A DNA stretch of 64,000 bases. Origin: a bacterium BMS3Bbin08 (GTDB lineage Bacteria; Nitrospirota; Thermodesulfovibrionia; UBA6902; BMS3Bbin08). Each line of letters opens with the position of its first letter. Positions within the stretch are counted from its first letter, which is position 1. A program made the translations under genes and the position numbers. The notes under the pieces were generated by a model. That model was not told the DNA's origin and did no database searches. It was given only the letters and a program-made list of their open reading frames with translations. The stretch is taken from the NCBI GenBank assembly GCA_002897775.1, contig BDTR01000030.1, forward strand, positions 1 through 64,000. The letters run 5' to 3'. This document shows positions 22,940 to 31,611 of the stretch, in pieces.

Positions 22940-24079
22940 TTATTTCAAAAAAAATCTTTCCACGGCTGCTACACCTGAACCGGGATCTACAGGATGGCCC
23001 ATTCCGGCCAATACCATCTCTATGCCGGCAACAGCAGTTATAATGTCAAACATGCCTGTGTAACCCAGGTGAGCGATCCTGAATATTTTGCCTCTTGCCC
23101 GGCCCTGGCCTCCGGCGGCTGTTATTCCGTATTTATCCTTAAGTGTTTTATATATCTCCTGTCCGTCGAGTCCTTTGGGAGCAACAATCGCTGTAAGGCT
23201 GTCTGACGGAGATTCCCTGGCAAAAAGCTCAAGCCCTATGGCCTTAACCGCCTGCCTTGTAGCGGCGGCAAGTTTTTTATGCCGTTTGAAAACATTCTTT
23301 AATCCCTCTTTTTGAAGCATTTTCAGGGATTCATCAAGCCCTATTATGAGTGTTACCGCAGAGGTAAAGTTTGTCTGGTTCTTTGCCTGCGACACTCTTT
23401 CTTTTTTGAAATTAAAATAGAACTTCGGCGAACTTGCCTTTTTAGCCTTTTTCCATGCCTTTTCGCTTACACTCACAAACGCAAGTCCCGGGGGCAGCAT
23501 CAGGCCTTTTTGCGAACCGCCAACCATTATATCTATCCCCCATGCGTCTGTTTTAATGTCATGGGCCACCAGGGCAGAGATGGCATCAACGACAAAAAGG
23601 GTGTTAGCCCTTTTTTTAACTATTTCGCCAACTTTCTTTATATCATGATTTACTCCTGTGGACGTCTCTGTTGCCTGGATGAAAACTCCTTTTATAGCAG
23701 GGTCTTTTTTGAGCGCTTTTTCAACTTCTTCGGGCTTTACCGCGTATCCCCATTCAACCTCGATCTCCTTTACTTTGAGCCCGTATTCCCGGCATATCTG
23801 TGTCCAGCGTTCACCGAACTTGCCGCCGTTTATCACAAGAACTTTGTCCCCTGCGCTGAAAAAGTTGTTTACAGCTCCTACCATGCCGCCCGTACCTGTA
23901 GAGCAGAGGATCAACACGTCATTCTTTGTCTGATAAAGCTTTTTAAGGCCTTTTCTGGCAGATTCAAGTATAGGGGTAAAATCTGTTGACCTATGGTGGA
24001 TAATCGGCCCGGACATTGCCAGTAATATTTCAGGCGGTATTGGTGTTGGTCCAGGCGCTAACAGATATTTTTTAAGCAT
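22940..24079 (-). CDS. Class V aminotransferase (alanine-glyoxylate / serine-pyruvate type)
   Basis: The 379-residue PLP enzyme begins KKYLLAPGPTPIPPEILLAM, has HHRSTDFTPIL, CSTGTGGMVGAVNNFF for phosphate binding, VVDAISALVAHD (pyridine-ring Asp) and the PLP lysine in VGGSQKGLMLPPGLAF. This is the alanine-glyoxylate/serine-pyruvate aminotransferase family. Being in an operon with serA, it may serve as the phosphoserine or serine aminotransferase in place of SerC, or link serine with glyoxylate; the sequence alone cannot decide. A TTAAGGGA ribosome binding site precedes the ATG. Confidence 0.88.
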   Translation of the reverse strand: MLKKYLLAPGPTPIPPEILLAMSGPIIHHRSTDFTPILESARKGLKKLYQTKNDVLILCSTGTGGMVGAVNNFFSAGDKVLVINGGKFGERWTQICREYGLKVKEIEVEWGYAVKPEEVEKALKKDPAIKGVFIQATETSTGVNHDIKKVGEIVKKRANTLFVVDAISALVAHDIKTDAWGIDIMVGGSQKGLMLPPGLAFVSVSEKAWKKAKKASSPKFYFNFKKERVSQAKNQTNFTSAVTLIIGLDESLKMLQKEGLKNVFKRHKKLAAATRQAVKAIGLELFARESPSDSLTAIVAPKGLDGQEIYKTLKDKYGITAAGGQGRARGKIFRIAHLGYTGMFDIITAVAGIEMVLAGMGHPVDPGSGVAAVERFFLK

Positions 24080-24386
24080 TAATATTGTCCCTTAACATAT
24101 ATATAATATAGTTTTTCTTTTGGGTAGATGGTTTTAATCCGGATCACAATTGTGTAAATTAAAAACCTTACCGACTTAAAAGCGTATCATTTCAGTTGTT
24201 ATTTGTCAAGATAGTATGAAGCATTTTCAACAAGGTATCCACTGCGCTTTTTTGGTTATTATTTAAGGTACTTAGGGTGGTAAACTAACATATCCACATC
24301 TCCTGTTCTCTATTAATATAATATATAAATATATATAAATAATAAAAGACTATTAGTATTTATGTTAACATCTTTTTTTGCAGACA
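24080..24386. other. Intergenic region between divergent genes
   Basis: This 307-base AT-rich stretch separates the divergent aminotransferase-serA operon and the M29 peptidase gene. It contains several TATAAT-like boxes (for example ATATATATAATATAG near 24100 and AATATAATATATAAATATATA near 24315), likely promoters for both sides. No gene, riboswitch or clear terminator was seen. Confidence 0.5.
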
Positions 24387-25511
24387 ATGAAAAAAAATAA
24401 TATTCCTTTAAAACCCATAAACAATATTTATAAAGTAAACCTCAAGGTCAGGAAAAACGAAAAAGTCCTTGTTTTTACGGATAACTTTGACAAAAAACTC
24501 CAGGATATCGCAAAACTGATCGCAGAAAAAGGCAGATCACACACAACAAAAATGTGTTACATGGAAATCAGGACAACCAGCAGTCATGGGGCTGAACCGC
24601 CGGAATCCTTATGGCAGGCAGCATATGGAGAGAGGGCGGTAAGAGCAATAAAATTAAAAAAACTCTTTACCCCCCTGCTTGGAAAGAAGATAAATGACAA
24701 ACAGCTGAAAAAAATAGAGGGCATAATAGGAAGATTCAAAAAAGACTCGGTCAGGGCGGTTATAGCGCTTTCTTACCATTCAACAACCCACACAAGGTTC
24801 AGGAGCCTTCTAACAGGGATCTGCGGAACCAGATACGCAAGCATGCCCCTGTTCGATCCATCAATGCTCAGCGGAGCAATGACAGTAAACTGGCGGAAAA
24901 TGGAGAAAAAGACAAAAAAAATAGCGCAGAGAGTAAATAAGAGCGAGAAACTGGAGATAAAGACCCCGAACGGCACGTTCATCATGTTTTCAAAAAAAGG
25001 AAGAAAAGCAAAGACAGACACCGGGATCATCACCAGACCAGGCTCATCCAGTAACCTGCCTGCCGGAGAGGTTTATTTTGCGCCGATTGAAGGCACGGCA
25101 AACGGCCGGCTTGTCCTTGACTGGGCGCCGACCAGAAAGCTGAAAAGACCGGTAACGCTTCACGTTAAAAAGGGGAAGGTCACAAAGGTAGAAGGAAAAG
25201 AAAGGTTTGTTAACTACTTAAAAGCAAAGCTTGCGGAAAGAGAAGAAAACGCAAATATCGCGGAACTGGGCATAGGAACAAACGATAAAGCCTCAAAGCC
25301 GGACAATATCCTGGAATCCGAAAAAATACTTGGCACCATTCATATAGCGCTCGGAGACAACAGCTCTTTCGGTGGAAAGATCTCAACGCCTTTTCATCAG
25401 GACTTTGTTTTCTTCAGACCCACCGTAACATTAATACATAAGGACAACAAAAAAGAACTCCTGCTTAAAAACGGCAGGCTATGCAAAGCAGGCAGTGTCA
25501 AAACCGTTTAA
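24387..25511 (+). CDS. M29-family metallo-aminopeptidase
   Basis: The 374-residue protein carries the blocks of the aminopeptidase T (thermophilic M29) family in the C-terminal half: RPGSSSNLPAGEVYFAPIEG, NIAELGIGTN, TIHIALGDNSSFGG and PFHQDFVFF, which provide the two-metal site (Glu, Glu, His, His, Asp). It would remove N-terminal residues from peptides in the cytoplasm. The lysine-rich composition matches neighbouring genes. The track start at 24378 is a TTG; the ATG at 24387 is preferred, although neither has a clear ribosome binding site. Confidence 0.82.
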   Translation: MKKNNIPLKPINNIYKVNLKVRKNEKVLVFTDNFDKKLQDIAKLIAEKGRSHTTKMCYMEIRTTSSHGAEPPESLWQAAYGERAVRAIKLKKLFTPLLGKKINDKQLKKIEGIIGRFKKDSVRAVIALSYHSTTHTRFRSLLTGICGTRYASMPLFDPSMLSGAMTVNWRKMEKKTKKIAQRVNKSEKLEIKTPNGTFIMFSKKGRKAKTDTGIITRPGSSSNLPAGEVYFAPIEGTANGRLVLDWAPTRKLKRPVTLHVKKGKVTKVEGKERFVNYLKAKLAEREENANIAELGIGTNDKASKPDNILESEKILGTIHIALGDNSSFGGKISTPFHQDFVFFRPTVTLIHKDNKKELLLKNGRLCKAGSVKTV

Positions 25512-25533
25512 AGAAGTGGTAATATAAGACCCC

Positions 25534-25866
25534 ATGGACACAGAGAATATAATAGTCTATATAACCGCTCCGAATGACGAAGAGGCCGCAAAGATCGCAA
25601 AGGCCCTTGTAGAGGCAAGGCTTGCCGCATGTGTTAATATTGTAAAAAATATCCGCTCTATCTATAGATGGCAGGGCAAAATTGAGGATGATCCAGAGGT
25701 GCTGATGATCGTTAAGACCCGGACAGGTCTGTTTGAGGCCCTGGCGGCCAAGGTCAGAAAGCTTCACAGTTATGAAGTGCCTGAGATCATAGCGCTGCCT
25801 GTTGTAAAAGGCTCGGAAGCATACCTGAACTGGTTAAAGGACGCTACAGAAACCGGGAAGGACTGA
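25534..25866 (+). CDS. cutA: CutA1 divalent-ion tolerance protein
   Basis: The 110-residue protein matches CutA1 throughout: IVYITAPNDEEAAKIAKALVE, ARLAACVNIVKNIRSIYRWQGKIE, VLMIVKTRTGLFEAL and VRKLHSYEVPEIIALPV. CutA1 is a small trimeric protein linked with copper and divalent-cation tolerance; its biochemical role is unsettled. It lies 22 bases after the M29 gene and is probably co-transcribed. It ends 1 base before the convergent hypothetical gene. Confidence 0.95.
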   Translation: MDTENIIVYITAPNDEEAAKIAKALVEARLAACVNIVKNIRSIYRWQGKIEDDPEVLMIVKTRTGLFEALAAKVRKLHSYEVPEIIALPVVKGSEAYLNWLKDATETGKD

Positions 25867-25867
25867 T

Positions 25868-26233
25868 CTATTCGGAAAGCCCGAGCTCTTTTTTAAGCCA
25901 GGCCTCAAGGTCTTTAGTTAAAGGATACATGCCGGCGACACATTCTTCGGTACAGTTTAAGGCTTCTTTAAGCAGGTCCTGCGGGATATCCTCAAGATAA
26001 CCAACAGTGTCGCTCATTGAGGGAGTGTTGCGCATTATCCCGAGAGTGAGCTTGTCAGAGACCATATCAACGTATAGCATATACCCGTCTATATTAACTT
26101 TAACAGCTGACCCGTCCTCCTGTTTTGTAAACCTGGGCTGCATGAAGATCTTTGGCGTAACATCCCAGCGGATATTATCGCGAAAGTCCTTGAACACCTT
26201 AAGGTCGTTAATAGAGTAATACTTAATTTGCAT
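25868..26233 (-). CDS. Hypothetical protein, 121 residues
   Basis: This cytoplasmic protein (no signal or membrane helix) begins MQIKYYSINDLKVFKDFRDN. It has a strand-rich middle (VKVNIDGYMLYVDMVSDKLTLGIM) and an acidic helical C-terminus with two cysteines (NCTEECVAGMYP). I do not recognise the family. It is a single gene between the convergent cutA and the divergent HIT gene. Confidence 0.65.
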   Translation of the reverse strand: MQIKYYSINDLKVFKDFRDNIRWDVTPKIFMQPRFTKQEDGSAVKVNIDGYMLYVDMVSDKLTLGIMRNTPSMSDTVGYLEDIPQDLLKEALNCTEECVAGMYPLTKDLEAWLKKELGLSE

Positions 26234-26316
26234 GGTTTTTTATTATAATAGAGAATCAACAAAAAGGAAATAAGCCCGGCCCGGTTTTTTCCTCGCAAAC
26301 GCATAAAGGAGGCAAA

Positions 26317-26658
26317 ATGGATTGTCTGTTCTGCAAGATCATAGAAAAAAAGATCCCTTCAAAAATAGTCTATGAAGACAACAGGATGCTGGCTTTTGAG
26401 GACATTAATCCCCAGGCGCCGATACATATACTCATAATCCCCAAAAAACACATATCTACAGTGCTTGAAATAGCACCGGCGGATAATGAGCTGGTGGGCA
26501 GTATGCTGCAGGCAGCTAATAATATTGCGCGGGATAAAGGCGTGGCAGACAGGGGGTTCAGGCTGGTTTTTAACTGCAACCGCGAGGCAGGTCAGGAAGT
26601 TTTTCATATCCATCTCCATCTGTTCGCAGGCAGGCAGATGCACTGGCCTCCGGGATAA
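26317..26658 (+). CDS. HIT-family (HinT-like) nucleotide hydrolase
   Basis: The 113-residue protein is a full HinT-type histidine-triad protein: MDCLFCKIIEKKIPSKIVYEDN with the Cys-x-x-Cys zinc pair half kept, AFEDINPQAPIHILIIPKKHIS, and the triad EVFHIHLHLFAGRQMHWPPG with all three histidines. Such proteins hydrolyse purine nucleoside phosphoramidates. A clean AAAGGAGG site precedes the ATG. Confidence 0.95.
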   Translation: MDCLFCKIIEKKIPSKIVYEDNRMLAFEDINPQAPIHILIIPKKHISTVLEIAPADNELVGSMLQAANNIARDKGVADRGFRLVFNCNREAGQEVFHIHLHLFAGRQMHWPPG

Positions 26659-26683
26659 AATTTTTGGCATTAAGCCAAAAATT
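26659..26683. terminator. Perfect hairpin after the HIT gene
   Basis: AATTTTTGGC, loop ATTAA, GCCAAAAATT: a perfect 10-bp stem immediately after the HIT stop codon. No long T run follows, but the stem itself is A/T at its base, so it may act as a terminator in either direction. Confidence 0.5.
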
Positions 26684-26746
26684 AGCTCATAGCTATTGGT
26701 TGTTAGTTCTTGGGCTGAAAAAACTGCTGGCAGAAGATCCAGGAAA

Positions 26747-27430
26747 GTGATAATAAATCCTCATAAAAAAAAGACAGATTATAGTAGATATCTTAAAGAA
26801 ATATACAAGTTACTCGTTAGAGCTTTCGGTCCCCAGCACTGGTGGCCCGGAGATACTCCGTTCGAAGTGGCGGTCGGAGCCATACTTACCCAGAACACGA
26901 ACTGGGGAAATGTTGAAAAAGCAATAAACAATCTAAAAAAAAGCAGGGCCTTGAGCGCAAAGGCGCTGTATAAAATTCAGGACAAAAGGCTCGCGTCGCT
27001 TATCAGACCTGCCGGGTATTACAATATCAAGTCCAAAAGGATCAAGGCGTTTCTTAAGTTTTTGACAAACCATTACAGGGGCAGTATGAAAACAATGGGG
27101 ACTCAAGAGACCGGGGACCTGAGGCAACAGCTGCTCGATGTCCATGGCATCGGCCCTGAGACAGCAGACTCGATCCTTCTTTACGCACTGGAGAAGCCGG
27201 TATTTGTGATCGACGCGTACACAAAAAGGGTACTTGAGCGGCATAACATTGTTTCAAAAAAGGCAACATATCATGAAATGCAGGAACTGTTTCATAAAAA
27301 CCTTTCTATGGACACACAGAGGTTCAATGAATATCACGCCCTGTTCGTGAAGGTGGGAAAGGACCACTGCAGGCCAAAGCCAAAATGCGAAGGATGCCCC
27401 TTGGAGCAGCTAAAAACTATTTATAATTAA
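26747..27430 (+). CDS. Endonuclease III-like DNA glycosylase (COG2231 type)
   Basis: The protein shows HWWPGDTPFEVAVGAILTQNTNWGNVEKAI, the helix-hairpin-helix LLDVHGIGPETADSILLYAL and the catalytic Asp in VIDAYTKRVLERH. The HhH position that is lysine in bifunctional Nth is Pro-Glu here (GIGPETA), so it should be a monofunctional glycosylase acting on alkylated or deaminated bases. At the C-terminus only three cysteines (C-x5-C-x2-C) are seen where the family commonly has four for an iron-sulfur cluster. The track start (TTG at 26696) gives 17 extra residues; I prefer GTG at 26747 with AGGAA just upstream, but this is uncertain. Confidence 0.85.
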   Translation: MIINPHKKKTDYSRYLKEIYKLLVRAFGPQHWWPGDTPFEVAVGAILTQNTNWGNVEKAINNLKKSRALSAKALYKIQDKRLASLIRPAGYYNIKSKRIKAFLKFLTNHYRGSMKTMGTQETGDLRQQLLDVHGIGPETADSILLYALEKPVFVIDAYTKRVLERHNIVSKKATYHEMQELFHKNLSMDTQRFNEYHALFVKVGKDHCRPKPKCEGCPLEQLKTIYN

Positions 27431-27467
27431 CAATTGAAAAATGCTTATTTAAATACCATGAAAAGAC

Positions 27468-28709
27468 TTAAGCTGTTTCTTTGGGGCTCCAGGGCGCGAA
27501 TTTCAGCAAAATCAGCATGCCGGGAATGGCTATCAGGACGCAGAAAATAAAAAAGCCCTCCCATCCCATATATTTGGCCAGGACGCCGGTGCCTGAAGAT
27601 CCGATAACCCTGGGGACCCCCATAAGGCTTGTCAACAGCGCGTACTGCGTAGCTGTAAATTTTTTGTTTGTAATGCTCGCCATAAATGCCATGTATGCCG
27701 CAGTACCCATTCCTCCGCTCAAGTTCTCAAAAGAGATAACAGCAGCCAGCATGGGTATGCTGTAACCAATGTGGGCAAGCACAGCAAAGCCTGCTGTTGA
27801 GATCGCCTGGAGAACACCAAATACCCAGAGAGAACGGTTAATCCCCAGCCTGATCATCAGCACCCCGCCAATAAGGGTTCCTGCCATAAGGGCGCCTAAG
27901 CCAAATACTTTAACAACCAGCCCGATCTCGGTTTTTGAAAAACCTATATCCAGATAAAAAGGGGTTGATATGAAGCTTGCCATTGAATCCCCGATCTTAT
28001 ACAAAAGGATAAATGCAAGCACCCATACTGCGCCCGAACGGCTGAAATATTCCTTCAGAGGACCGATTACAGCATCTTTCAATGTTTTTGGAGTGTCGGT
28101 CATTACCGCAGGTTCGCGCGCAAGCAATGTGGTTACAACCGTGGGCAGCATGCACGCTGCCATTACAAGGTAGACCATTGAAAAGGGTATATGATCAGCC
28201 AGCACAAGGCCGCCCCCGGAGGCCAGAAGCATACCTACCCTGTAACCGTTTACGTATAATGCGGAGCCAAGGCCAAGTTCTGCGTCTGTAAGATCTTCCC
28301 TTCTGTAGGCATCTATCACAATATCCTGGGAGGCGCTGAAGAAAGTCACTAAAAGAGCGGCAAAGGCGACGATCCACAGATTTTTCGACGGGTCAGAGAA
28401 GCCGAGCCCGACGATAGAGAGGATCAGGGCAACTTGCGCTACCAGCAGCCAGCCCCTTCTTCTTCCCAGGAATGAAAGAGTAAAACGGTCAAACAGGGGG
28501 GCCCAGATGAACTTCAGCGTATAGGGAAGACCTACCAGCGCGAAAATGCCAATAACAGACAGGTCTACTTTCTCTTCTATCATCCATGCCTGCAGCAGCC
28601 CGATCGTTAAGAGCAGGGGCAGGCCGCTGGCAAAGCCCATGACAAGGGCAACCAGCATATGGCTGCTGAAGACCAATTTCAGTATGGATCTTTTCTTTTC
28701 AGGCTGCAA
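27468..28709 (-). CDS. ampG: AmpG-type muropeptide permease (MFS)
   Basis: The 413-residue protein has about 12 membrane helices and the AmpG signature at the N-terminus: MGFASGLPLLLTIGLLQAWM, then GLPYTLKFIWAPLFDRF and FFSASQDIVIDAYRRE. AmpG imports anhydro-muropeptides from the periplasm for recycling. The start is a TTG preceded by GTGAGG at good distance, 6 bases after the amidase-like gene, with which it forms an operon. Confidence 0.9.
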   Translation of the reverse strand: MQPEKKRSILKLVFSSHMLVALVMGFASGLPLLLTIGLLQAWMIEEKVDLSVIGIFALVGLPYTLKFIWAPLFDRFTLSFLGRRRGWLLVAQVALILSIVGLGFSDPSKNLWIVAFAALLVTFFSASQDIVIDAYRREDLTDAELGLGSALYVNGYRVGMLLASGGGLVLADHIPFSMVYLVMAACMLPTVVTTLLAREPAVMTDTPKTLKDAVIGPLKEYFSRSGAVWVLAFILLYKIGDSMASFISTPFYLDIGFSKTEIGLVVKVFGLGALMAGTLIGGVLMIRLGINRSLWVFGVLQAISTAGFAVLAHIGYSIPMLAAVISFENLSGGMGTAAYMAFMASITNKKFTATQYALLTSLMGVPRVIGSSGTGVLAKYMGWEGFFIFCVLIAIPGMLILLKFAPWSPKETA

Positions 28710-28715
28710 ACAACC

Positions 28716-29441
28716 TCACAAATTTCCCGGCCTGAACACTATAAGGCCCGGCCTGTTATAAATGTAGTGTTTAAAATCCTGGTCTATTACTTTATGATAG
28801 CTGCTTTTGGATGAAGCATGCCGCAGATATACCGGACCATTGTTCTTTATAATGATCCCCGCATGCGATACATCCAGCCCGTGCAGTTCTGAATAAATAC
28901 CGGCATAATCACCGGTTTGCAGGTTGCTGATAACGTCTTCATTAATGGAGCCGGAAGGAATGAACCTTATCTCTCTCTCAGCAGGCTGAACGCCATCCAG
29001 GAAAACAGAGCCGTTTTCTTTTTGGTTCAGTATTTTGGTAATGCTTTTGGTTCCCGGGCCCCCGACCTGTTCTGTAACGTCATGGACCATATCACTGTTG
29101 AACTCAAGCCAGTCTGTAAAGAAGTGGTTCCTGTTTTGAAAGGCGACATCCCCTCCCCGGTATCTTACTTTTTTTAAATTCTTTATGAATTCAAAGAAAG
29201 AGCCGGACAGTCTCATGGCCTCAACATAATCAAGGAACGTAAAACAGTCGACTTCCTGGAGATTTACCACAAGGTCTTCCGGGGTCTGAGGGTCTCCGGT
29301 CAATGTCGACCCCTTATAGGCTGTTTCGAGGAATTGCCTTGAAATAAGATCGATCCGTTCGCCTGTATCCCTGACCGCAAGCGCTTCCCGTAAGAACTGG
29401 TCCAGTTTATTCTCTGTCCATTTACCAAAGAGAATATGCAT
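28716..29441 (-). CDS. DUF1460 N-acetylmuramyl-L-alanine amidase-like protein
   Basis: The 241-residue protein carries the DUF1460 (NlpC/P60-like amidase) features: LQEVDCFTFLDYVEAMRL with the presumed catalytic Cys, GDVAFQNRNHFFTDW, and LDVSHAGIIIKNNGPVYLRHASS with the His. Known members release the peptide from anhydro-muropeptides. The predicted protein starts MHILFGKW and has no signal peptide, unlike many exported members, so it probably works in the cytoplasm on the fragments brought in by the AmpG encoded directly downstream. Confidence 0.85.
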   Translation of the reverse strand: MHILFGKWTENKLDQFLREALAVRDTGERIDLISRQFLETAYKGSTLTGDPQTPEDLVVNLQEVDCFTFLDYVEAMRLSGSFFEFIKNLKKVRYRGGDVAFQNRNHFFTDWLEFNSDMVHDVTEQVGGPGTKSITKILNQKENGSVFLDGVQPAEREIRFIPSGSINEDVISNLQTGDYAGIYSELHGLDVSHAGIIIKNNGPVYLRHASSKSSYHKVIDQDFKHYIYNRPGLIVFRPGNL

Positions 29442-29526
29442 TTAATAAAAAAGTAGCCCCGACAAGTCGGGATCTCCGCTTCGCCCTGTACCAGATGGTT
29501 CAGGGCTTCGCTACGACAAGTAGAGA

Positions 29527-29562
29527 GCCCCGTTAGATTCTCAAGAATCTGGACAACGGGGC
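29527..29562. repeat. Nested hairpin upstream of mqnB
   Basis: GCCCCGTT ... AACGGGGC enclose AGATTCT-CA-AGAATCT, forming a long stem-loop, followed on the plus strand by GCAGGTAGAGAAAAAAA. Another short palindrome (CCCGACAAGTCGGG) lies 60 bases before. These look like dispersed intergenic repeats; a terminator role is possible for either strand. Confidence 0.5.
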
Positions 29563-29639
29563 AGGTAGAGAAAAAAAGTGCCCATGCTATTGCCTGTGCA
29601 CTACTACCTGTAATTTTATACTATAATACATTCCAAACC

Positions 29640-30359
29640 ATGAAATTGCTCGCCCTTTTAGCCTCAGTTCCCTTTGAGTCGGACAAGGTCCTGACCGGCA
29701 TAAGGAGTATCCGCCAGGTGACGATCGCGGGAAAAACCGCTTATAAAGGAAAACTCTTTGGCCGCGGCGTCCTGCTTATGAATACAGGCATCGGCAAGGT
29801 AAACGCGGCGCATTCAGCAACAGCTGTTATTGAACATTTTCCCATCAGGTATGTTGTTAATTTTGGGATAGGAGGCGCATATCCCGGGGCCGGGCTCGGC
29901 ATCGGAGACGTTGCAGTTGCGTCAAAGGAGATCTACGGCGACGAGGGCGTTATAACATCTAAAGGCTGGTCAGGCGTAAAAGAGATAGGCATCCCGCCTG
30001 TAAAGATCGGAGGAAAAAAATATTTTAATGAATTTCCGCTGGACAAAAAACGTACCAAAAATATCAGCAGGTCTTTAAAAATAAGATCAGGCAATTTTGT
30101 TACTGTATCCTCATCAACCGGAACGCGAAAGAGGGCATTGGAACTCGAAAGCCGGTTCAATGCCGTGTGCGAGAATATGGAAGGAGCGGCTGTCGCGCAG
30201 GTATGCGCTTTGTATAATATCCTGATGATCGAGGCGCGGGGCATAAGTAATATTGCCGGCGTGCGGGACAAGAGAAGATGGGATATTGAGCTTGCCTCTG
30301 AAAACTGCCAGCAGGCTCTTTTGGAAATGATCAAAAACCTCGTTGGTAATAAGGCCTAG
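29640..30359 (+). CDS. mqnB: Futalosine hydrolase
   Basis: MqnB cleaves futalosine to dehypoxanthinyl futalosine in the menaquinone pathway that starts from chorismate via MqnA. The 239-residue protein belongs to the nucleoside phosphorylase/hydrolase fold: LASVPFESDKVL at the N-terminus, MNTGIGKVNAAHSATAVIE, NFGIGGAYPGAGLGIGDVAVA and VCENMEGAAVAQVC with the catalytic Met-Glu. Spacing and motifs match futalosine hydrolase better than MTA/SAH nucleosidase. The other mqn genes are not in the window. It ends overlapping by 4 bases the convergent barrel gene. Confidence 0.88.
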   Translation: MKLLALLASVPFESDKVLTGIRSIRQVTIAGKTAYKGKLFGRGVLLMNTGIGKVNAAHSATAVIEHFPIRYVVNFGIGGAYPGAGLGIGDVAVASKEIYGDEGVITSKGWSGVKEIGIPPVKIGGKKYFNEFPLDKKRTKNISRSLKIRSGNFVTVSSSTGTRKRALELESRFNAVCENMEGAAVAQVCALYNILMIEARGISNIAGVRDKRRWDIELASENCQQALLEMIKNLVGNKA

Positions 30360-31570
30360 AAATTGTACCTGAAGGCCAGGCGGGCTGCCTGCTCCTCTGT
30401 ATCAGCTGCCTGCTTATTGTCCGTGTATTTATATTTCAGGTTCAAAGTTAACCTCAGGACTCTTTGAAACAGCAGTTTTTCAAACAGGTATCTGGCGTAA
30501 TACCGGTTCCTGTTCCGGTCTTTGTCCTCATAATCGTAGAAACTTCCATGCAGGGAGGCCGATGTTTTCCAGTTTTTCTTTCTGTTGTAGACGGCCTTGA
30601 TCAGCAGAGAATATTTTATATAGTCACTGGCCTGTTTGACAGAGTAATGCACGTCTTTGCGTTCGAAATATGAATTAAAATAAAGCGTCTTATCCGCGTC
30701 CGGGATCATAATGTATTTCAATCGGCCGAGCACATAAAAACCGCTGTGATCAAGGTCCGCGGTTAAATAGTCTTTTTTGAAGTACTGAAACTTAAGGCCC
30801 GTCTGAATTTTCTCTGTTAGCCTGCTTTCCGTTCTCAGGTGGAACCTTCTGTGTTTATAGTCAAAGTCCTCGTCGCGCGCGTCATCGTCTTTGGTGTCGC
30901 GCTGTCCGAGTTCAGCCCGCGCCGCGATTTTATGTATGAGCCGGTTTTTAAATAAATATTCAAGTCTGAGCATCAGGTCATTTTTGTTTTTTTGTCTTCC
31001 GTCGCTCTTGCGGGTGGTTGCTTCAAATTTGTAAGACGAGGCGAGCAAGAGCCTTTTTTCAAGCAGATATTTCTTTGCCCCGAGCCTGGAGAAAAACCTG
31101 AGCTGGTCTTTTGTTCCGTCGCCGGTATAGTCATAGTTGTTGACCCCCGCGGCCAGATCAATCGCGTGGGAGTCTTTTTCAGTATAGGTCAGTTTTGGAG
31201 CGAACATGACCTGGTCGTATTCTTTTGAAGGGGAATCCCGGTATCGTTTTTCCTTGTATTTAAGCTTTAAGGAAAGTTTAAGGGAATTGTTTTTCAGTTT
31301 TTTTAGATAATAGGAGCCGCCGGCCTTAAAGATCCTTGAGATATTGTCAAGGGAGTCCCGTGATCTATAGTCCCTGTCATAGATAAAAGAACTGACCTCG
31401 TAACTGAGCAGGCCGGACGGCTTATGCGTGAACTTCAAATGATAGTTCTGAAATCTGTATTCCTGGTCGCTCTCTTCTTCTTCAAAGTCCTCGGCCTGCG
31501 ACCTGTCGCCGGCCTCAACATATCCGCTTAAGGTATGATCAGCGGCAGAACAGAATGAAGGCAGGAGCAC
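30356..31570 (-). CDS. Outer-membrane beta-barrel protein, unknown
   Basis: The protein of at least 404 residues is made of alternating short amphipathic strands (YRFQNYHLKFTHKPSGLLSYEVSS, LKLSLKLKYKEKRYR, RLEYLFKNRLIHKIAARAELG), rich in Tyr, Arg and Lys, and ends LAFRYNF with the C-terminal Phe of barrel proteins. About 20 strands are likely. The GTG at 31570 leaves only half a signal peptide. In frame upstream are FFIKVFIFSIF and then two ATA codons (31595-31597 and 31613-31615) but no ATG, GTG or TTG before a stop. The real start may be ATA or a mutated ATG. It follows cpoB directly, ending the Tol-Pal cluster. Confidence 0.7.
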   Translation of the reverse strand: MLLPSFCSAADHTLSGYVEAGDRSQAEDFEEEESDQEYRFQNYHLKFTHKPSGLLSYEVSSFIYDRDYRSRDSLDNISRIFKAGGSYYLKKLKNNSLKLSLKLKYKEKRYRDSPSKEYDQVMFAPKLTYTEKDSHAIDLAAGVNNYDYTGDGTKDQLRFFSRLGAKKYLLEKRLLLASSYKFEATTRKSDGRQKNKNDLMLRLEYLFKNRLIHKIAARAELGQRDTKDDDARDEDFDYKHRRFHLRTESRLTEKIQTGLKFQYFKKDYLTADLDHSGFYVLGRLKYIMIPDADKTLYFNSYFERKDVHYSVKQASDYIKYSLLIKAVYNRKKNWKTSASLHGSFYDYEDKDRNRNRYYARYLFEKLLFQRVLRLTLNLKYKYTDNKQAADTEEQAARLAFRYNF

Positions 31571-31611
31571 AAATATAGAAAAGATAAAAACCTTTATGAA
31601 GAATGGCCTGT

